A program made the position numbers and the translations under genes. The notes under the pieces were generated by a model. That model was not told where the DNA came from, made no database searches, and saw nothing but the letters and a program-made list of their open reading frames with translations. Shown here piece by piece: positions 11,491-24,099 of a stretch of 64,000 nucleotides of DNA. Source of the DNA: Gari tellinella (lineage: Eukaryota; Mollusca; Bivalvia; Cardiida; Psammobiidae); contig OV277861.1 in NCBI GenBank assembly GCA_922989275.2, positions 12,896,040 through 12,960,039 on the forward strand, read 5' to 3'. Within the stretch, counting starts at the first letter, position 1; each line of letters begins with the position of its first letter.

Positions 11491-14256
11491 GTTATAGTAA
11501 TTTAATCCATTAACTCAGAGCATATTGATTTTACATTGGATATTTCGGCTTTCTCACAAAGCCTTCATCAACACACTGAGATGAAGTCAGTGGGTATCAC
11601 GTGACTTTGAGTCGTCACGTGATACCAAGAGAGGACTGTAAACCGCTGGCAGCTCCATTCCATCGTCCCTGTTAAGAGATGGTCGCCGCTGCTTGATGAG
11701 TATTGCTTCCTTCACTCTTCGTTTTATGTGCATGTCCTCTGACGTTAGCACTTTTGTTTTCTGTGGGTCAATATGGTGTCCAGTGTTTTCAAAATGTTCA
11801 TGTAGTGCAGAGTTTGCTCTTGACACATGTTCCTTCAGTCTTGTTTCAAGTGGCCTTCCTGTTTCCCCAACATAATCATTATTTCAGTTCTCACATTTAA
11901 TATAGTATACAACTCCACATTTTTTGAGTTTCTCTGTCTTATCTTTCACGTGGGTGACTTGTGAACGAATGGAATTAACTGGTCGGTGGTACATGTTCAC
12001 ACCATGCTTTTTAAAGATTCTGTTTAAGGTTTATGAAATTCCCCGGATGTAAGGGATGCCAACGTTTGGTCTTCTTTGGCTATGTTGCTGGTGCGTTTGT
12101 TTGTCTTTCTTGTTGGATTTATTGGGGATAGTGAACATCCATGCTGGGTAGCCATTAGTCATGAGAGCATTTTTAACATGGTCTTTCTCCTTAATCTTGT
12201 CGGTGTCTTTGGTCACAAGTGTGTCGGCCCGGTAGAACAAGGTCCTCACCACAGATCTCTTATGTTTTAAATGATGATTTGAATCAAAGTTAAGATATTG
12301 GACTGTATGTGTGGGCTTCCTGTATTCGGTGTCCTTGGTGGACCCGTCATCTTGAATGTGAACACATGTGTTCAAAAATGGAATTCTGCCGTCTTCTTCA
12401 GATGTGAACTTGATGTGTTCATCTATAGAGTTCAGGTGGTCGGAAAACTAATCAATGTCATATTCGTGGAGTTTTGTCATGGTATCGTCCACGTATCTGA
12501 ACCATAGAGAAAGTGGGTTTCTTGCAGTGTCCAATGCCTCTTTCTCAAAATGCTCCATGTAGAGGTTGGCTACTATAGGAGAGACTGGAGACCCCATTGC
12601 TGCCCCTTGTTTTTGTTGGAAATATTGTCCTTTGTATATAAAGTAAGTGCTATTAAGAGCCATCTTCAGGAGGTCACCCACACTGCTTACTGAGAGCATA
12701 GTCCTTTTGTTTAGCTCGCTGTCACCTTCTAATTTGTCCCTGATCACTTTCATGGCTTGCTTCACTGGAATGCTGGTAAATAAGGCTGACACACCGTACG
12801 ATACAAGTTTGTTGGTGGGCGGTACTTCCAGTCCGCTGATTTTCTTAACAAAGTCAACACTATTTATTATATGATGATCTGTCTTGCCAACTAGGGGACC
12901 TATGACTGCGGCCAAACTTTTTGCCACTTGGTACATAACACTACCTGTACTGCTCACTATAGGCCTAAGGGGTACATCTTTCTTGTGGATTTTAGGGAGG
13001 CCGTAGAGTTTAGGAACGGATTCAGAGGTTGGATAGAGCCTCTTATAAAGGTTTTCATCTATTTGTTTGGATTGCTTGAGATCTTTCAACTTAGAGATCA
13101 ACTTGTTCTTTACTGTCTTGGTGGGGTCATTTTTAAGAGGACATAAGTGGATTTGTCTGACACCAAATTTTCCATTTTGGACTCATATTCTGTCCTGTTG
13201 AGTACCACTGTGGTACGTCCTTTGTCTGCAGGGAGAATGACAATGTTGTTGGCTTTACCCAAAGTCGAAAGGGCTAATCTTTGTTTTCCCGTTATATTAC
13301 TCTTAGGGGGTTTACTGTTTTTCAAAATGTTCACCACTTCCGCCCTGAGACTGTCTGTTTGTGCTTAATCGGACATTTGGTTACACGCTACTTCAGTTGA
13401 AGCGATAATTTGATCGGTGGGAATAGTGGGAGGGGTAACACAAAAGTTTATACCTTTTTGAAGTACAGAGTGTTCGTCAGCATCTAATTTCCTGTCTGAC
13501 AAGTTGACTACCCATTTGGAGGTATCAACTGTTTGCTTTCCTCCCGTTTCTTTCGAGTTAATGCCATTTTTCTTCACTAAAAGACAGTCGTATTTCTTGC
13601 ACTGTCGTTGTTTACTTTCTGCGAAAGACCTCTCATGCGCATGCGTAAAAGCAACTTTGGATTTAGCCCACAGTTCCGGTGATAGTTTCGCATCTAATGA
13701 GTTTTCGATATCTGAGATTTCCTGTTCTATCTTTTTTAGAGTGAATTCAGTTTGACACTTAATCTTACTTGTAGGAGTTGTTTTTCAGCCTTTGAAATGA
13801 TTTTTGGAGCTACGAAACCGTACACTGAAGTTTTCAATTTCAAACTGGTTGGAGTGATGTTGTCATGACGACAGCGAATATTGAAATGTAGGTGGTTTTT
13901 CCATCTCGCTTGTTTAGCGTGTAATTTCTCTCCTTTCCTGAATGTTTTGAGAACTTCGCGTCCATATTGGAGAAGAATACAACAATGTAAATTGTTCTCT
14001 TGCTCTGGATTGTCCGTTATAGTAACTTAATCCATTAACTCAGAGCATATTGATTTTACCTTGGATATTTCGGCTTTCTCACAAAGCCTTCATCAACACA
14101 CTGAGTCACGTGATACCCACTGACTTCATCTCAGTGTGTTGATGAAGGCTTTGTGAGAAAGCCGAAATATCCAAGGTAAAATCAATATGCTCTGAGTTAA
14201 TGGATTAAATTACTATCATGGACAATCCAGAGCAAGAGAACAATTTACATTGTTGT
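11491..14256 (-). mobile_element. Near-complete Penelope-like element (RT + GIY-YIG), inactivated
   Basis: The element is flanked by a 10-bp target duplication AATAGTGATC (11481-11490 and 14257-14266). A ~90-bp end repeat beginning GTTATAGTAA.TTAATCC occurs at 11491-11580 and again in the same orientation near 14016-14105, with an inverted copy after it. On the minus strand the frame gives [55 protein letters not shown] (about 12478-12500) and then VVYYIKCEN and NDYVGETGRPLETRLKEH, a GIY-YIG endonuclease. Stops at 13365, 12448, 12031 and 11884 and a 1-bp deletion in an A-run near 13135 show it is dead. It sits in the SRCR6 intron in the host gene's orientation. Confidence 0.93.
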
Positions 14257-14257
14257 A
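13978..14257. repeat. Long inverted repeat at the 5' end of the Penelope-like element
   Basis: The arms 13978-14105 and 14130-14257 (128 bp each, only a few mismatches) are separated by 24 bp. That spacer, reverse-complemented, equals the sequence after the end repeat at 11580. Inverted and direct terminal copies are a known feature of Penelope-like elements, so this is the expected composite pseudo-LTR. Confidence 0.9.
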
Positions 14258-14555
14258 ATAGTGATCATATTATTGTTGTACATTTAAACAAACATAAATG
14301 GAGATTCTAGGATATGATCGGCAAAAGCAAGGACATTGACAGGATTACAAATGACTGCTTTCTAAGTTGCATACTACACACTAGAGGGTAATATTTATTG
14401 CATTAAGGCTTGAAATACGTGATAGTCGGATTCATATGTGTTATCAGACTTAATATTTTTTACAATAGTCGATACTTTGATATCATTTGAGCTATATAGG
14501 AATTCAAAAGTACAAGTTCTGATAACGAAAAGCAGTATAAACTAGAACGGCTATC

Positions 14556-15050
14556 ACTGAAGGTGATAAATACCCCCACTAAACAGCACTCTTTCACACT
14601 CTGCAAACGTTTTCATTAAGGTTTTACAGTAACGTCAAAGGTGTAAGTCAAAGTCAAACTGACTTAAAAATGGTATATGACACTCTGCAATTCCTGAGTA
14701 ACATTTATGGCAAGTATCAAATAAATCAGGTTGAAAGTGAAGGAGCAGTTCGCCGTACAAGATTTTGCCTGCCAATTTTAAGACCAAATTGAAGGCCAAA
14801 GGTCAAGGTCAAGGTCAAGGTCATAGAGACCAAACTTTGTGTCTTGCACATCTACTATACCTGAGTAACATTTATGCCAAGTATCAAATGAATCGGGTTA
14901 AAACTGAAGGAGGAGTTGAAAGTACAAGATTTTGCAGACTGACCGACCGACCGACGGTCAACCGACCGACCGACCAACGGCCAACCGACCGACAGGCTGA
15001 TTCCAGTATACCCCCCCCCTCAAACTCCGTTTGTGGGGGTATAATTAAAG
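14556..15050 (+). repeat. Two-unit interspersed repeat with GGTCAAGGTCAAGGTCA and GACC runs
   Basis: Two degenerate ~200-bp units share CCTGAGTAACATTTATG.CAAG, TATCAAAT.AATC.GGTT and GTACAAGATTTTGC. They contain four AAGGTCA repeats (14796-14825) and GACCGACC runs (14939-14991). The ends are inverted (AAATACCCCCAC against GTGGGGGTATAATT). It is the same architectural class as the arrays at 2945 and 24100. Confidence 0.75.
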
Positions 15051-15062
15051 ACATTACTTTGC

Positions 15063-15370
15063 CTAGCTTGGGTGGTTACACCTAGTCCAGTTAAAATTTG
15101 AATTAAAGCATGGATAACATGTGTTTTAACTGTACAAATTTCTAGGCAGAGAATCACTGGAGCGTCTCATGTGAGGTCCGAACCATATATTTGATAGTTT
15201 GGTTGGTAACTTCTTAAGTGTGAGTATGTCAGGGCCTCTCTAGACAATTTGAGATGCTTGTTCTAATTTTTGCACTTTTCTCATGCTTTACAGTTATTTT
15301 CACGCCTAGTTAGAACAACTGGGGAATCATTGAAAGAACATAGGGTAATGTCTTTAACGTGATTAAAAGC
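15063..15370 (+). repeat. Interspersed sequence shared with 33405-33660
   Basis: It shares GGT.ATTACACCTAG-like sequence, CTGGAGCGTCT.AT.TGAGG, TCAGGGCCTCTCTAGACA and TTTTACAGTTA.TTT.ACGCCTA with 33405-33660. This may be a dispersed repeat or homologous intron DNA from SRCR duplication. Confidence 0.6.
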
Positions 15371-15826
15371 AGAGTCTAAAAGTGGTATTTCCTGTATAAA
15401 GTAGCATTATATAAATTAGTTTTGCTCTGCCACTTGAAGCAGTGTAGATCCTGAATGAACACTGCGTTTCTAATATACCTGACTTTATACGGCTTTTTTC
15501 ATTAATCCGCAGATTATCGCATGGTCTGCATTGTTTTCGTAAACTACACATAAAAAATATGTTTTGTGCATATTCATAAAGCTTCATTTAGAGTGCATAA
15601 AATGTTAGTGGATATATTCTATACGATAATGCAACAATGCATTTGAGACCACCCTCGTGATATTTATTGATTGATTTATTAATTTACTTCATGTAAATAA
15701 TTTCAGGTTTAAAGTTAGTAGATCTGAGTCGATCTACATATCAGATTTGACCTTGTATTATATTATTTTGTAAATATATATGTTTTGTATGTATGACGAG
15801 AAACTGTTTAGTTTAAGTCAATAGAC

Positions 15827-15864
15827 GTTCTTCTTCTTCTTTTTCTTCTTCTTCTTTTTCTTCT
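15827..15864 (+). repeat. CTT microsatellite
   Basis: TTC/CTT repeats are interrupted by TTTTT. It is a simple sequence. Confidence 0.95.
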
Positions 15865-16036
15865 ATGTTTTTATTAATAGATCAAACAAAATCAAATATA
15901 CATTTCACCGACAAAATACCCTACTTTTGGCATAGCTGTATAGTGAACACGATTCGAACGTCATGTCGAAACTTACATATTTGTTAAAAATAGTGCAGCT
16001 AGGGACACTAGATGTGCGTAGCAAAGCCATTTAAGC

Positions 16037-16062
16037 ATATATATATATATATATATATATAT
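16037..16062. repeat. AT dinucleotide repeat
   Basis: About 13 AT units, uninterrupted. Confidence 0.97.
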
Positions 16063-17577
16063 CATAAAAATTCACATAGTGTAATTTTAATATACACTAA
16101 CACAAAAACGTTCCTTTACACCGCCTTAAGTCATTTATAGTTTCTCAAAATCAATCGATAAAGAGAAGGTTATAGAAAAATCAACAGCTAAAACACTTTG
16201 TAAGAAAGTGTGTGACTTTAGTGTCAATGCCATGATCTTTTCATTACTTTTTGACTCATTTAAGTGTAAAGGGGTGAAAAACACAATTAAGAGAAAACAC
16301 AGTTTTGTCAGAATTTACCCGGAAAAGTTGGAAACACTGGCCAATTGTGTTCATTTCACAGTCAATAATCGCCATAGCCTCTATGTACCTGAATACATCT
16401 CAGATGCTTCGCCTCATGCAGTGCACGTAATGGTGAATTACGTTTTAAGGCAGGTGCTGCTATTCAAGCTTGGACGCGTTTTCAAGGTCAGCAATGGTGT
16501 TAATGTCATGTTTGACCTGCACTGTGGTGCTAGCTCATCTCAAATGTGCTCGATTGGTTTTTAATCGGGTGACAAACCGGGCCGAGGCAAAACGTTAACG
16601 TCATTGTCTGCAAGAAAGTATCTTGTAACGTCTGCCCAGTATATGGACGACGGACTCGTATTGGGCAAAGAGTATGTCTAAGACGATTTAATATGGTCGT
16701 GTGTACATGAACCCCGTATCGCCAAGTAGTGACTGATGCTGACTAGAATCGATTACGTAGGTGCGTTAACGTAATCATACGGTCCTCACGTAACGTTGTT
16801 ACACAGGGATGACCAGATCTTGGAATATCTCTGACGGACCAGAATATGTTAAACCTATTCCTGATGTTATAAATTGTCTGTTTGGTTCAACCAGCGTCCC
16901 GGGTGACGTCAGTCACACTTAACACCGTCGATAGCATGTCAACAGCTATGTTTCGTTCTGCGTCACTTTGACGTGGCATATCTTGAACTTGTCAAAGTTG
17001 TAATTGTTCTTTCCTGTACTTATCGCTTGTAAAGTTTTTTCGGGTGTAGAAACTGTACCTGAAGCATGCACGCATATGCACGTGCAACGCTATGATTACG
17101 TTTTAACCGTTTAGAGGCTAAGGTAAACAGGTATGAGTATGCTTGTTTATACAGTAATAAACCTCGAAGATAATCCAACAATAATGTAACTAATTGAGCA
17201 GTACGTCTACGAGCTACTGATACATTCTCTAAATAAAAGAAAAATGAAATTTTTGGGTGAGTGTATATCAAAAGTAATTATTATAGCATGCATGCCGTTA
17301 TTGGGGAACAGCGAGAAATTGCTGGTCGTAGACAAAAGAACGATGTACGAAATTGCACAATTTTGATTAAGCAGTTTTAGAACTGCTTACATACGTAAAC
17401 CTGTTACCTCCGAATGTCCATTTTATACTGACAGATGTGCTCTCACAGAACGAATCTGTCTGGAGTAGAATTCGTTTAGTGTGATGATACTGTGGAATAC
17501 TTATGTCCTAAATGTATATGTCTATTGGAGTCGATTTGAGAAAATAAATATGTGTATCAAACCAAATAAATCCTTAC

Positions 17578-17734
17578 GAATCACCGTAGAATATCCCAAG
17601 TTGTCTGCAGATAACCTTTGCTTCATTGTGACCGAATTCAAGTTTACAAACACTTCTCCATGCCCCATAGCGGTACACTTCAACACGCCCAGAATACCGA
17701 TCAGGTCCACCAACCAACCGTACAGGTGTTCCAG
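17578..17734 (-). CDS. SRCR6 first-half exon
   Basis: This 157-nt exon lies between GTTTCAG and C|GTAAGG, phase 1 in and phase 2 out. It encodes [20 protein letters not shown], then RYGAWRSVCKLEFGHNEAKV and ICRQLGIFYGD. VRLVGG, GRVEVY, W-SVC and the A-VICRQLG motif define the SRCR N-terminal half. There are two cysteines (C2, C3), and C1 and C4 are absent as in group A SRCR domains. K replaces the usual acidic residue after the first cysteine (VCKLEF for VCDDxF), as does R in SRCR2 (VCDRQF). Confidence 0.93.
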
Positions 17735-17894
17735 CTGAAACGCAATTAAGTCAATTCATAGCATTATCACATGTGCAATGAGTATTTGAAAACAGTTTGG
17801 ATCCTAATCAGACGCCACGTCCAATCAGAATCCAAATTGGTTGCCACGCGTTACAATATTTCTTTAGTTAGAATACTGTTACAAATTATGCATG

Positions 17895-17994
17895 GGTTAG
17901 ACCATGTTTGGGCGAGACTAAACTATATAGCATGAGGGGGGTGTAAGTCCCCCGAGAACTATGTCGTTTTATCACGCTCAACCATGGTCTAACC
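17895..17994. repeat. Fold-back MITE-like sequence
   Basis: The outer arms are GGTTAGACCATG and CATGGTCTAACC. A small inner GGGGG...CCCCC hairpin (about 17936-17952) lies at the centre. Confidence 0.6.
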
Positions 17995-18408
17995 TATTTA
18001 GCACTGGCTTGGGATGGAGAAATATAAAAAAATGACAAAACCCTTCGTTTCTGCTTTTTGTTTTAGACGAAAAAAGTCAGTTTATTTGTAATATTTTTCC
18101 AAAATTGAATTTATTTTTCAGTATTGAAGCACTTTATGAAAGGACAATTCATTAGCAATTGTCTTTCAAGACTAGGTCTCACTGTACATTTAAAAATGAA
18201 ATATAACGTCATCAAGCATGTTCAGTTCCATCCTGATCTCAGCTGCCTTTTTAAAGACAGTCTAGACACGCAGATCCCAGTTTTTACATATACATCTGAA
18301 ACAATGCATATGTCTAGGTCTAGCGGGACGGAGTAGATCTAGATATATTATTGTTACTGTGATTTCTTGATCTGGAGTTTATTTCACTCAACTTTTGGTT
18401 ATTGATTG

Positions 18409-18910
18409 TTAATAAATACGAAAAAGACTTAAGCAGGAAACGTAACACAAACAATACACCCACCTCTCAAGCAGAACACACACACAGTCATACCATAACA
18501 CACACATACACACACACACACGCACGCAATACAATTTCGTCATCCACACACTAAATAGAAGACACACGCAAGACAAACATAAAGCAAAGTGAACATAGGA
18601 GCCCGCCTTGGTACGGTCAGCAGCAATCAATAATTAACTATTGATTAATTATTAACAACCACTGGGGGGTTAAACCTGGGTTTAGGGGCGCCCAACCTCA
18701 CTCTTATCTCCTATATTCACTTATAAAGACGAACAGTGTACATAAAATATAAACCCTGTTCCACAACCTTACAATCAAGAAGACCGCCAACACAGTAAGT
18801 AAATACATGTAAAACATCTAACAAAAATTCCATGACAAGATTAGTAGTAACACGGGAAAGAATTAAACATTCAAACCCGTGCTAAAAATAACCCACTATG
18901 GCAACGGTCA
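18409..18910 (+). repeat. ~500-bp dispersed repeat, copy 1
   Basis: It shares its whole length with 56839-57331 and its first ~310 bp with 23030-23345. Landmarks are AAGCAGGAAACG.AACACAAA, an expanded CA tract, GGAGCCCGCCTTGGTAC, AAACCTGGGTTTAGGGGC and CCCACT.TGGCAACGGTCA. All three copies have the same orientation. No reverse transcriptase or TIR is visible; the class is unknown. Confidence 0.85.
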
Positions 18911-20433
18911 AAAAAGGTTTTCGCGGTGGCTCGCTCGGAGGATTGCTATGGTTGTGACGTCAATCTTGCTTTCAGATGACGGAAACTTGTACTAAATGAA
19001 CAATTTGTTAGTTGGTCAATGTTTTTTTTTAAAAAAGCGTAGAACTACACGATATAGTCAACTGTTTTGAGGCATCTAATTGGCCGAGAGCGCCAGGCCT
19101 TGCGCTAACTTAGTTTAACCATAAATGTAAAGATAGATTGAAGCGGTGTGTAAATATGCTTATGTTGTAGTCAAGAGGTTAATTTGTCAAATTTGCTTGG
19201 TAAACGACAAGCACTATTCGGTGAAAAGAAACAAAAAATATATCAAAACGGCTACTTAATCTGCATTTCGCAATTAGCAAGTGGTATATTTGTATATAGC
19301 ATCTAGCAAATGGCAAATTAGCGTTTGCCATATGGCAAACAGAAATCACGCAATCATATTATATTTGCCGATTTATATGTGTTACCCTCACAACGCACTC
19401 ACTGATTAAATTATTTTTATTAAAAAAGTTTCGCATTATCGTTCAGATAGAAAACAAGGCATATTGTTGAATGAAACCAGATCTATCTAATTTTTTCTAG
19501 GTCCCGAAAACAAGATGCAGAAGCGCCATTTTGCCAACTAAAGGTATTGTTCAATTTACCGGGCACTGACACACGTACTCATATGTGAAAAGAATTCAGG
19601 TGGATGACAAAATAGCAATTAGTATTTAGCAAAGTTTCAAATTTGCATTTACCAAATGGCAAAAGGCATGAAACAACTGACAAATGCAATTAGCATTTTG
19701 AATTTGGCATGCCCCGACCCGTATTCAAAAGAGAACGGATAGTTTCTATTATTTCCAGTCATCATAAATTCTTGGACTCTGAGAGGCTGAAACTGCACAC
19801 GTGACCACTGTGTACGAGACCGTACACATTGATTTTACCGGGTAGTACGGGTCACGTGACTAGTTAGATGTTGTTCCTTCGCTCGATTCGCGTAAACAAT
19901 CTCTCTTTTCAGTTCATTAAGCAGTTGTTTTCCAAGCAATCAAAAGAAATCTTAATTAAAAATTGTCTTAAATCGATCATTATGTGTAAATGTAATTCAG
20001 CTATCGATAATATAATAGTTTCTTGCTTTGCTTTCCCTGATTACCCCACCCACGTCGTCACCATGATAAACAAACGACGGGACGTGAAATGAACCATGTA
20101 ATGTACAACGGCACTTGTCACTGGTCTATATAATGAATTTGACATTGGATTCAGTTTTATTTAGATCAATATGTTTATCGAAATCAACCAAAACAGGCAG
20201 AACTCGATATGCCTAGACACTAACGTACGTGTTCATTTGTTCGTTCCTGATTATTTCCGTTCATTTTTTATAATTAATCGTTACAGTGTTTCATATAACG
20301 TAAATATCCTCCGAGAACTCTCCGTTCAAAATACCCTAGAAATGAACATTTTAAGGATGTTCACATTCCAATGTGATGACGCAACCATGTTAGATGCACT
20401 CGATCTTCAATAGGGTCTATCTTGATTTCATTT

Positions 20434-20601
20434 CAGTCGAAAATATCCGTAATTCAAAGTTAGATGGTGGCTTTACCACCTTTTAAACTTGAAATACGGA
20501 ATATGTTCGACATAATGCGGTTTAGACATTATTGCATAAAACTGTAGGAATGCAGATAAATTCTACTTATGCGAGTTCCTGATATCGTCGAAGTTTAACT
20601 G
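20434..20601. mobile_element. Short MITE with CAGTCGAAA-type ends
   Basis: It starts CAGTCGAAAATATCCGTAAT and ends CGTCGAAGTTTAACTG, with an internal fold-back (ATTCAAAGTT... against ...AACTTGAAATACGG) like that at 4826 and 62132. It is probably the same family. Confidence 0.55.
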
Positions 20602-20760
20602 TATAACTATTGTACTAAACCATCGAGTAGCACGTGAATTTGAAATGTACTGAACAAATGTCAATTTCAAGTGTCAATTTTAGGGTCAAGACAGTAAAAC
20701 TTTGTCAGATTATGCATGTTTTCTTTCTTGTATTGGACCTAGACTGGAAATAAATTCGTT

Positions 20761-20793
20761 ACACGGCATTTCGGCAGGGCCGAAATACCGTGT
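20761..20793. repeat. Hairpin, 15-bp arms
   Basis: ACACGGCATTTCGGC faces GCCGAAATACCGTGT (one mismatch) across a 3-nt loop. An ATT repeat follows at 20808-20836. Confidence 0.7.
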
Positions 20794-20807
20794 ATGTAAT
20801 ATAATTG

Positions 20808-20836
20808 TTATTATCATTATTATTATTATTATTATA
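20808..20836 (+). repeat. ATT microsatellite
   Basis: TTA/ATT repeats with one TTATCATTA interruption. Confidence 0.9.
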
Positions 20837-22043
20837 CTAGACTTATAAAGCCTTTTTATAAAATGAAGACATTCAAATCCTGGAAAAAGGGATATTATTT
20901 TCGAACGCCTATCATATTCGGGTTTAGTGTAATCTGATGTATAAGTAGGAGCTCGTACCACTGACACGTGCCCCACCTGGACCATACTGAGGCATGTACA
21001 TGACGTGTCATTTTCAGTGACTGTGCTAACTACTAAGAAGAAATATATATGTTGTGATTTACTCTGAAAAGCAGCGGCATGTTTTCGCTCTAGCAGACAG
21101 CTTTCCTTAGTCCATCGGCGTGATAAGAGCAAGCAAATACCTATTATATTGACAGTTTAGTGTAATTTTATGTCTAAGTAAAAGGGATGAAATATTACTG
21201 AAAAAAGAACACTTACCGTAATGAGTTGTTTCATCTACCACAGATTCTGTAGTATGTTGTAAACCTGTAGCGAGAGAAAACAATGTATCGATGGTAAAGC
21301 TACTGATATACAGGTATTTTTCGCGTCATGAATATTTCGAGTAACGCTTTTTTGTTTTAATTCGCGACATGATGCAATATTTCTAGCAGGTGGTTGCTTA
21401 AAGCAGGCTGAAAGTACCACTGAAAAGGTTGTTCTGTTTCTGATTATAAGATGTACTTTCATATCAATAATTAAAGTCATGATAAAGAAAGTTAAAGGGA
21501 TTTAAATAAAGGCACCTAAGCAGACCCGGGGCACGGTCGAGCAAAAAAATGACATTAAAATGACGTCATGTGTTAAAATATATTTACAACAACTTAAAGG
21601 TTCATTATTGTTCAATGTTACTTCCAATGAGTTAGATACATTTTCTTATAGTGCTTTACCCATGTGTCCTATGTGTCTCATATACCCTGTTCATTTAAGG
21701 TTGACACAATATTCTTTGATCCGTTTACTTATTCGTCCGCTTAGTCAAATTAAATGAATGTTTGCCTTACAGTTCCAAAACGCCCACATAGTTCGTTCTC
21801 TTTAATTGATGTTTAGTTATTGCGAACAATTAGTTTGAAAAAATAAAGTATCTTCGGAACAAGACGACGTTTTATATCAATAATATACCACCATTAGATA
21901 CCACATAATTGATGACGTAGGAAAAACAGGACACAAATCTACGAACTAAAATAAAATCCTATCTGGCTTTCTCTCTCTCTCTCTTTTGTATGCTTTTTTG
22001 TTTTCACTGGGTACAAAATAGCTATAAAAGACTCCATGTTTAC

Positions 22044-22210
22044 CTCTACAGTTCACACCGGCATCTTCACTATGGGAACAGTCATCTATAGGCCATGGAT
22101 CGGAAGGGCAGTCAGATATGTCTGATTCATAGCCAGTGCAACGGAGTTCATCGACGACGATTTCGCCGCTGCCTTGGCCAAAATGAGCCGATCCATACGC
22201 ACTAACATCA
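22044..22210 (-). CDS. SRCR5 second-half exon
   Basis: This 167-nt exon starts after TGTCTTTAAG and ends at G|GTAAAC, phase 2 in and phase 1 out. It encodes DVSAYGSAHFGQGSGEIVVD, then ELRCTGYESDISDCPSD and DDCSHSEDAGVNCR, providing C5 to C8. It is very close to the SRCR4 counterpart (30811-30980) and homology continues into the upstream intron. Unusually, the frame stays open upstream into MLAVVMLLMLATCVSLS, which looks like a signal peptide. Confidence 0.93.
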
Positions 22211-23029
22211 CTTAAAGACACACAAGTAGCCAACATCAATAGCATGACGACTGCTAGCATTTTTATGTTTAGATAGAGTTGCTATGGGACTTGTGACAAC
22301 GCAATATCAAATAACGGCACTTAAACATCGAAATCTGAAATTACTAATTTAAAACATACACATTTAAAACCTAGCAACAATAAGCGTTTTCTTGATACAT
22401 AGGTGAATATGGTATATCTGAATATTAGCTAGTTAAATAATATTATTTAAACATGTTATGGTCCATACCGGTCTTGGATATGTAAAAAACTGGCTTAAAC
22501 TAAGAATGTTGATTACAGCCCGAAACCAAAAATGCTAAAATAACTACACCGCTGCAATGTTATATGTGAAACGACCGCATACTCTAAATATCCCGTGGAC
22601 GTCACTTACTGTACAACTGGATTTACTGTTGAGATTGATAACTTAGTCAGATGTTCTAGTCCGATTTTATTTGAGCCATTAGATCATAACATAATTTGAC
22701 AGCGAAGACTAATTCTAACCGACATATACTTTCAAAGCATGTGCTTTGACATCCGCGTTATTCATGACTGAACTGTCAATACAGTCGGATTATACATCGT
22801 AAATACGCTTTTAATCAAATGAAACTCAAACCATGTGCATGTACTTTTGGCTTGCTATGAGAGCCCCCTTACAAAATGAACTATCAAATAACATTGAAGC
22901 GTATCAATATTTTGTCTTATGAACACTCTCTTTCCGGGTTCACAAAAATATAGTAAATATTAGATGCTGATTGAGAGATTAAAACAAATTCTACGACATG
23001 TGTAGCTAAAAAGGGCCCGAAACAAATAA

Positions 23030-23345
23030 AATCGAAAGACTCAAGCAGGAAACGCAACACAAACAATACACCCACCTCTCAAGCAGAACACACACACAGT
23101 CATACCATAACAAACACACACACACAATACCATTCCTTCATCTACACACTAAATAGAAAACAACACACAAGACAAACATAAAGCAAAGTGAATATAGGAG
23201 CCCGCCTTGGTACTGTCAGTAGCAATCAATATGTAATTATAAATTAACCATTAACAACCACGGGGAAGGGGTAAACCTGGGTTTAGGGGCACCCAACCTC
23301 ACTCTTATCTCTTGTTTTCACCTATAAAGACGACAGTGTACATAA
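23030..23345 (+). repeat. ~500-bp dispersed repeat, copy 2 (truncated)
   Basis: It matches the first two thirds of the copies at 18409 and 56839 and stops after CAGTGTACATAAA. Confidence 0.85.
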
Positions 23346-24099
23346 ACCTTACAACCCTTTTATGCAGGTCTCCTGATTACAAATGTTGGTTTTAAATATG
23401 TCATTGGTGATGTTTTAATGGATTTATGCCGCTGAAATATTCATTTTTATAGTTTAAGAATATTCACTTACTCTTAGATATAAAACAAAATGGATGGATG
23501 GGTAGATTAGTTTGTTTTACGTCACTGCGTTAATATTATGTTAATAAGCATAGTCTCACCAGGGTCTTGCTGTTTGCTTGGGGCTTTACGACGTTCTATG
23601 AAGATCTACGCGCAGGAAAGAAGCGCCATAGATCTCCTCAAGAAAAAGCGATGTTGGGATATTTACGATCCGGTTACGCAAAAGATGATGGCTACCCATT
23701 AACGATATATAACACCCGATAGCGATTTCAATGTCATTGGTCGCCACCCAATTTCCTAAAAATGTTTCGACTCTGCATGATCAGGTTACGCTCCGTTTGG
23801 CGTTCTAAGGCGAGTACGATGCGATCAAAAGTGCTCGATTGGCATTCCGAATGCGAGTACTGCGAGATTTTGCGCTCAAACTAGGGCCTATAGCCATATA
23901 GGCTACTGAAGCAATTCCATTAGCACTTTTTGCGATCCGTTTCGGGATATATGGAGATTTTGGTGATTGAGTAGCGATGAGATAGCGTTCTGAGTGGAGC
24001 GCCGCGGATCTTTGTGAGCGGAGTAGACCGACGGCGACCTTGGAAACCATGGAGATACAACAAAGATCCACTAGCACTAGAGGTAGTGTTTCTAGAGAT

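Larger units (their letters stand above)
11268..17577 (-). other. Intron inside SRCR6
   Basis: A full-length Penelope-like element lies at 11491-14256, followed by a unit repeat (14556-15050), a repeat shared with 33.4 kb (15063-15370), a CTT tract and an AT tract. A 118-codon plus-strand frame at 16208-16564 shows no domain. From 16.6 to 17.5 kb I see nothing. Confidence 0.75.
17735..22043 (-). other. Intron between SRCR5 and SRCR6
   Basis: It holds fold-backs at 17788-17850 and 17895-17994, a ~500-bp dispersed repeat at 18409-18910, a small CAGTCGAAA-ended MITE (20434-20601), a 15-bp-arm hairpin (20761-20793), an ATT microsatellite and a CT tract next to the SRCR5 donor. No exon was recognised. 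Confidence 0.7.

Noticed and set aside
16208..16564. 118-codon plus-strand open frame
   Set aside because: No domain, signal or splice context, and it lies within an intron on the opposite strand; length is compatible with chance.
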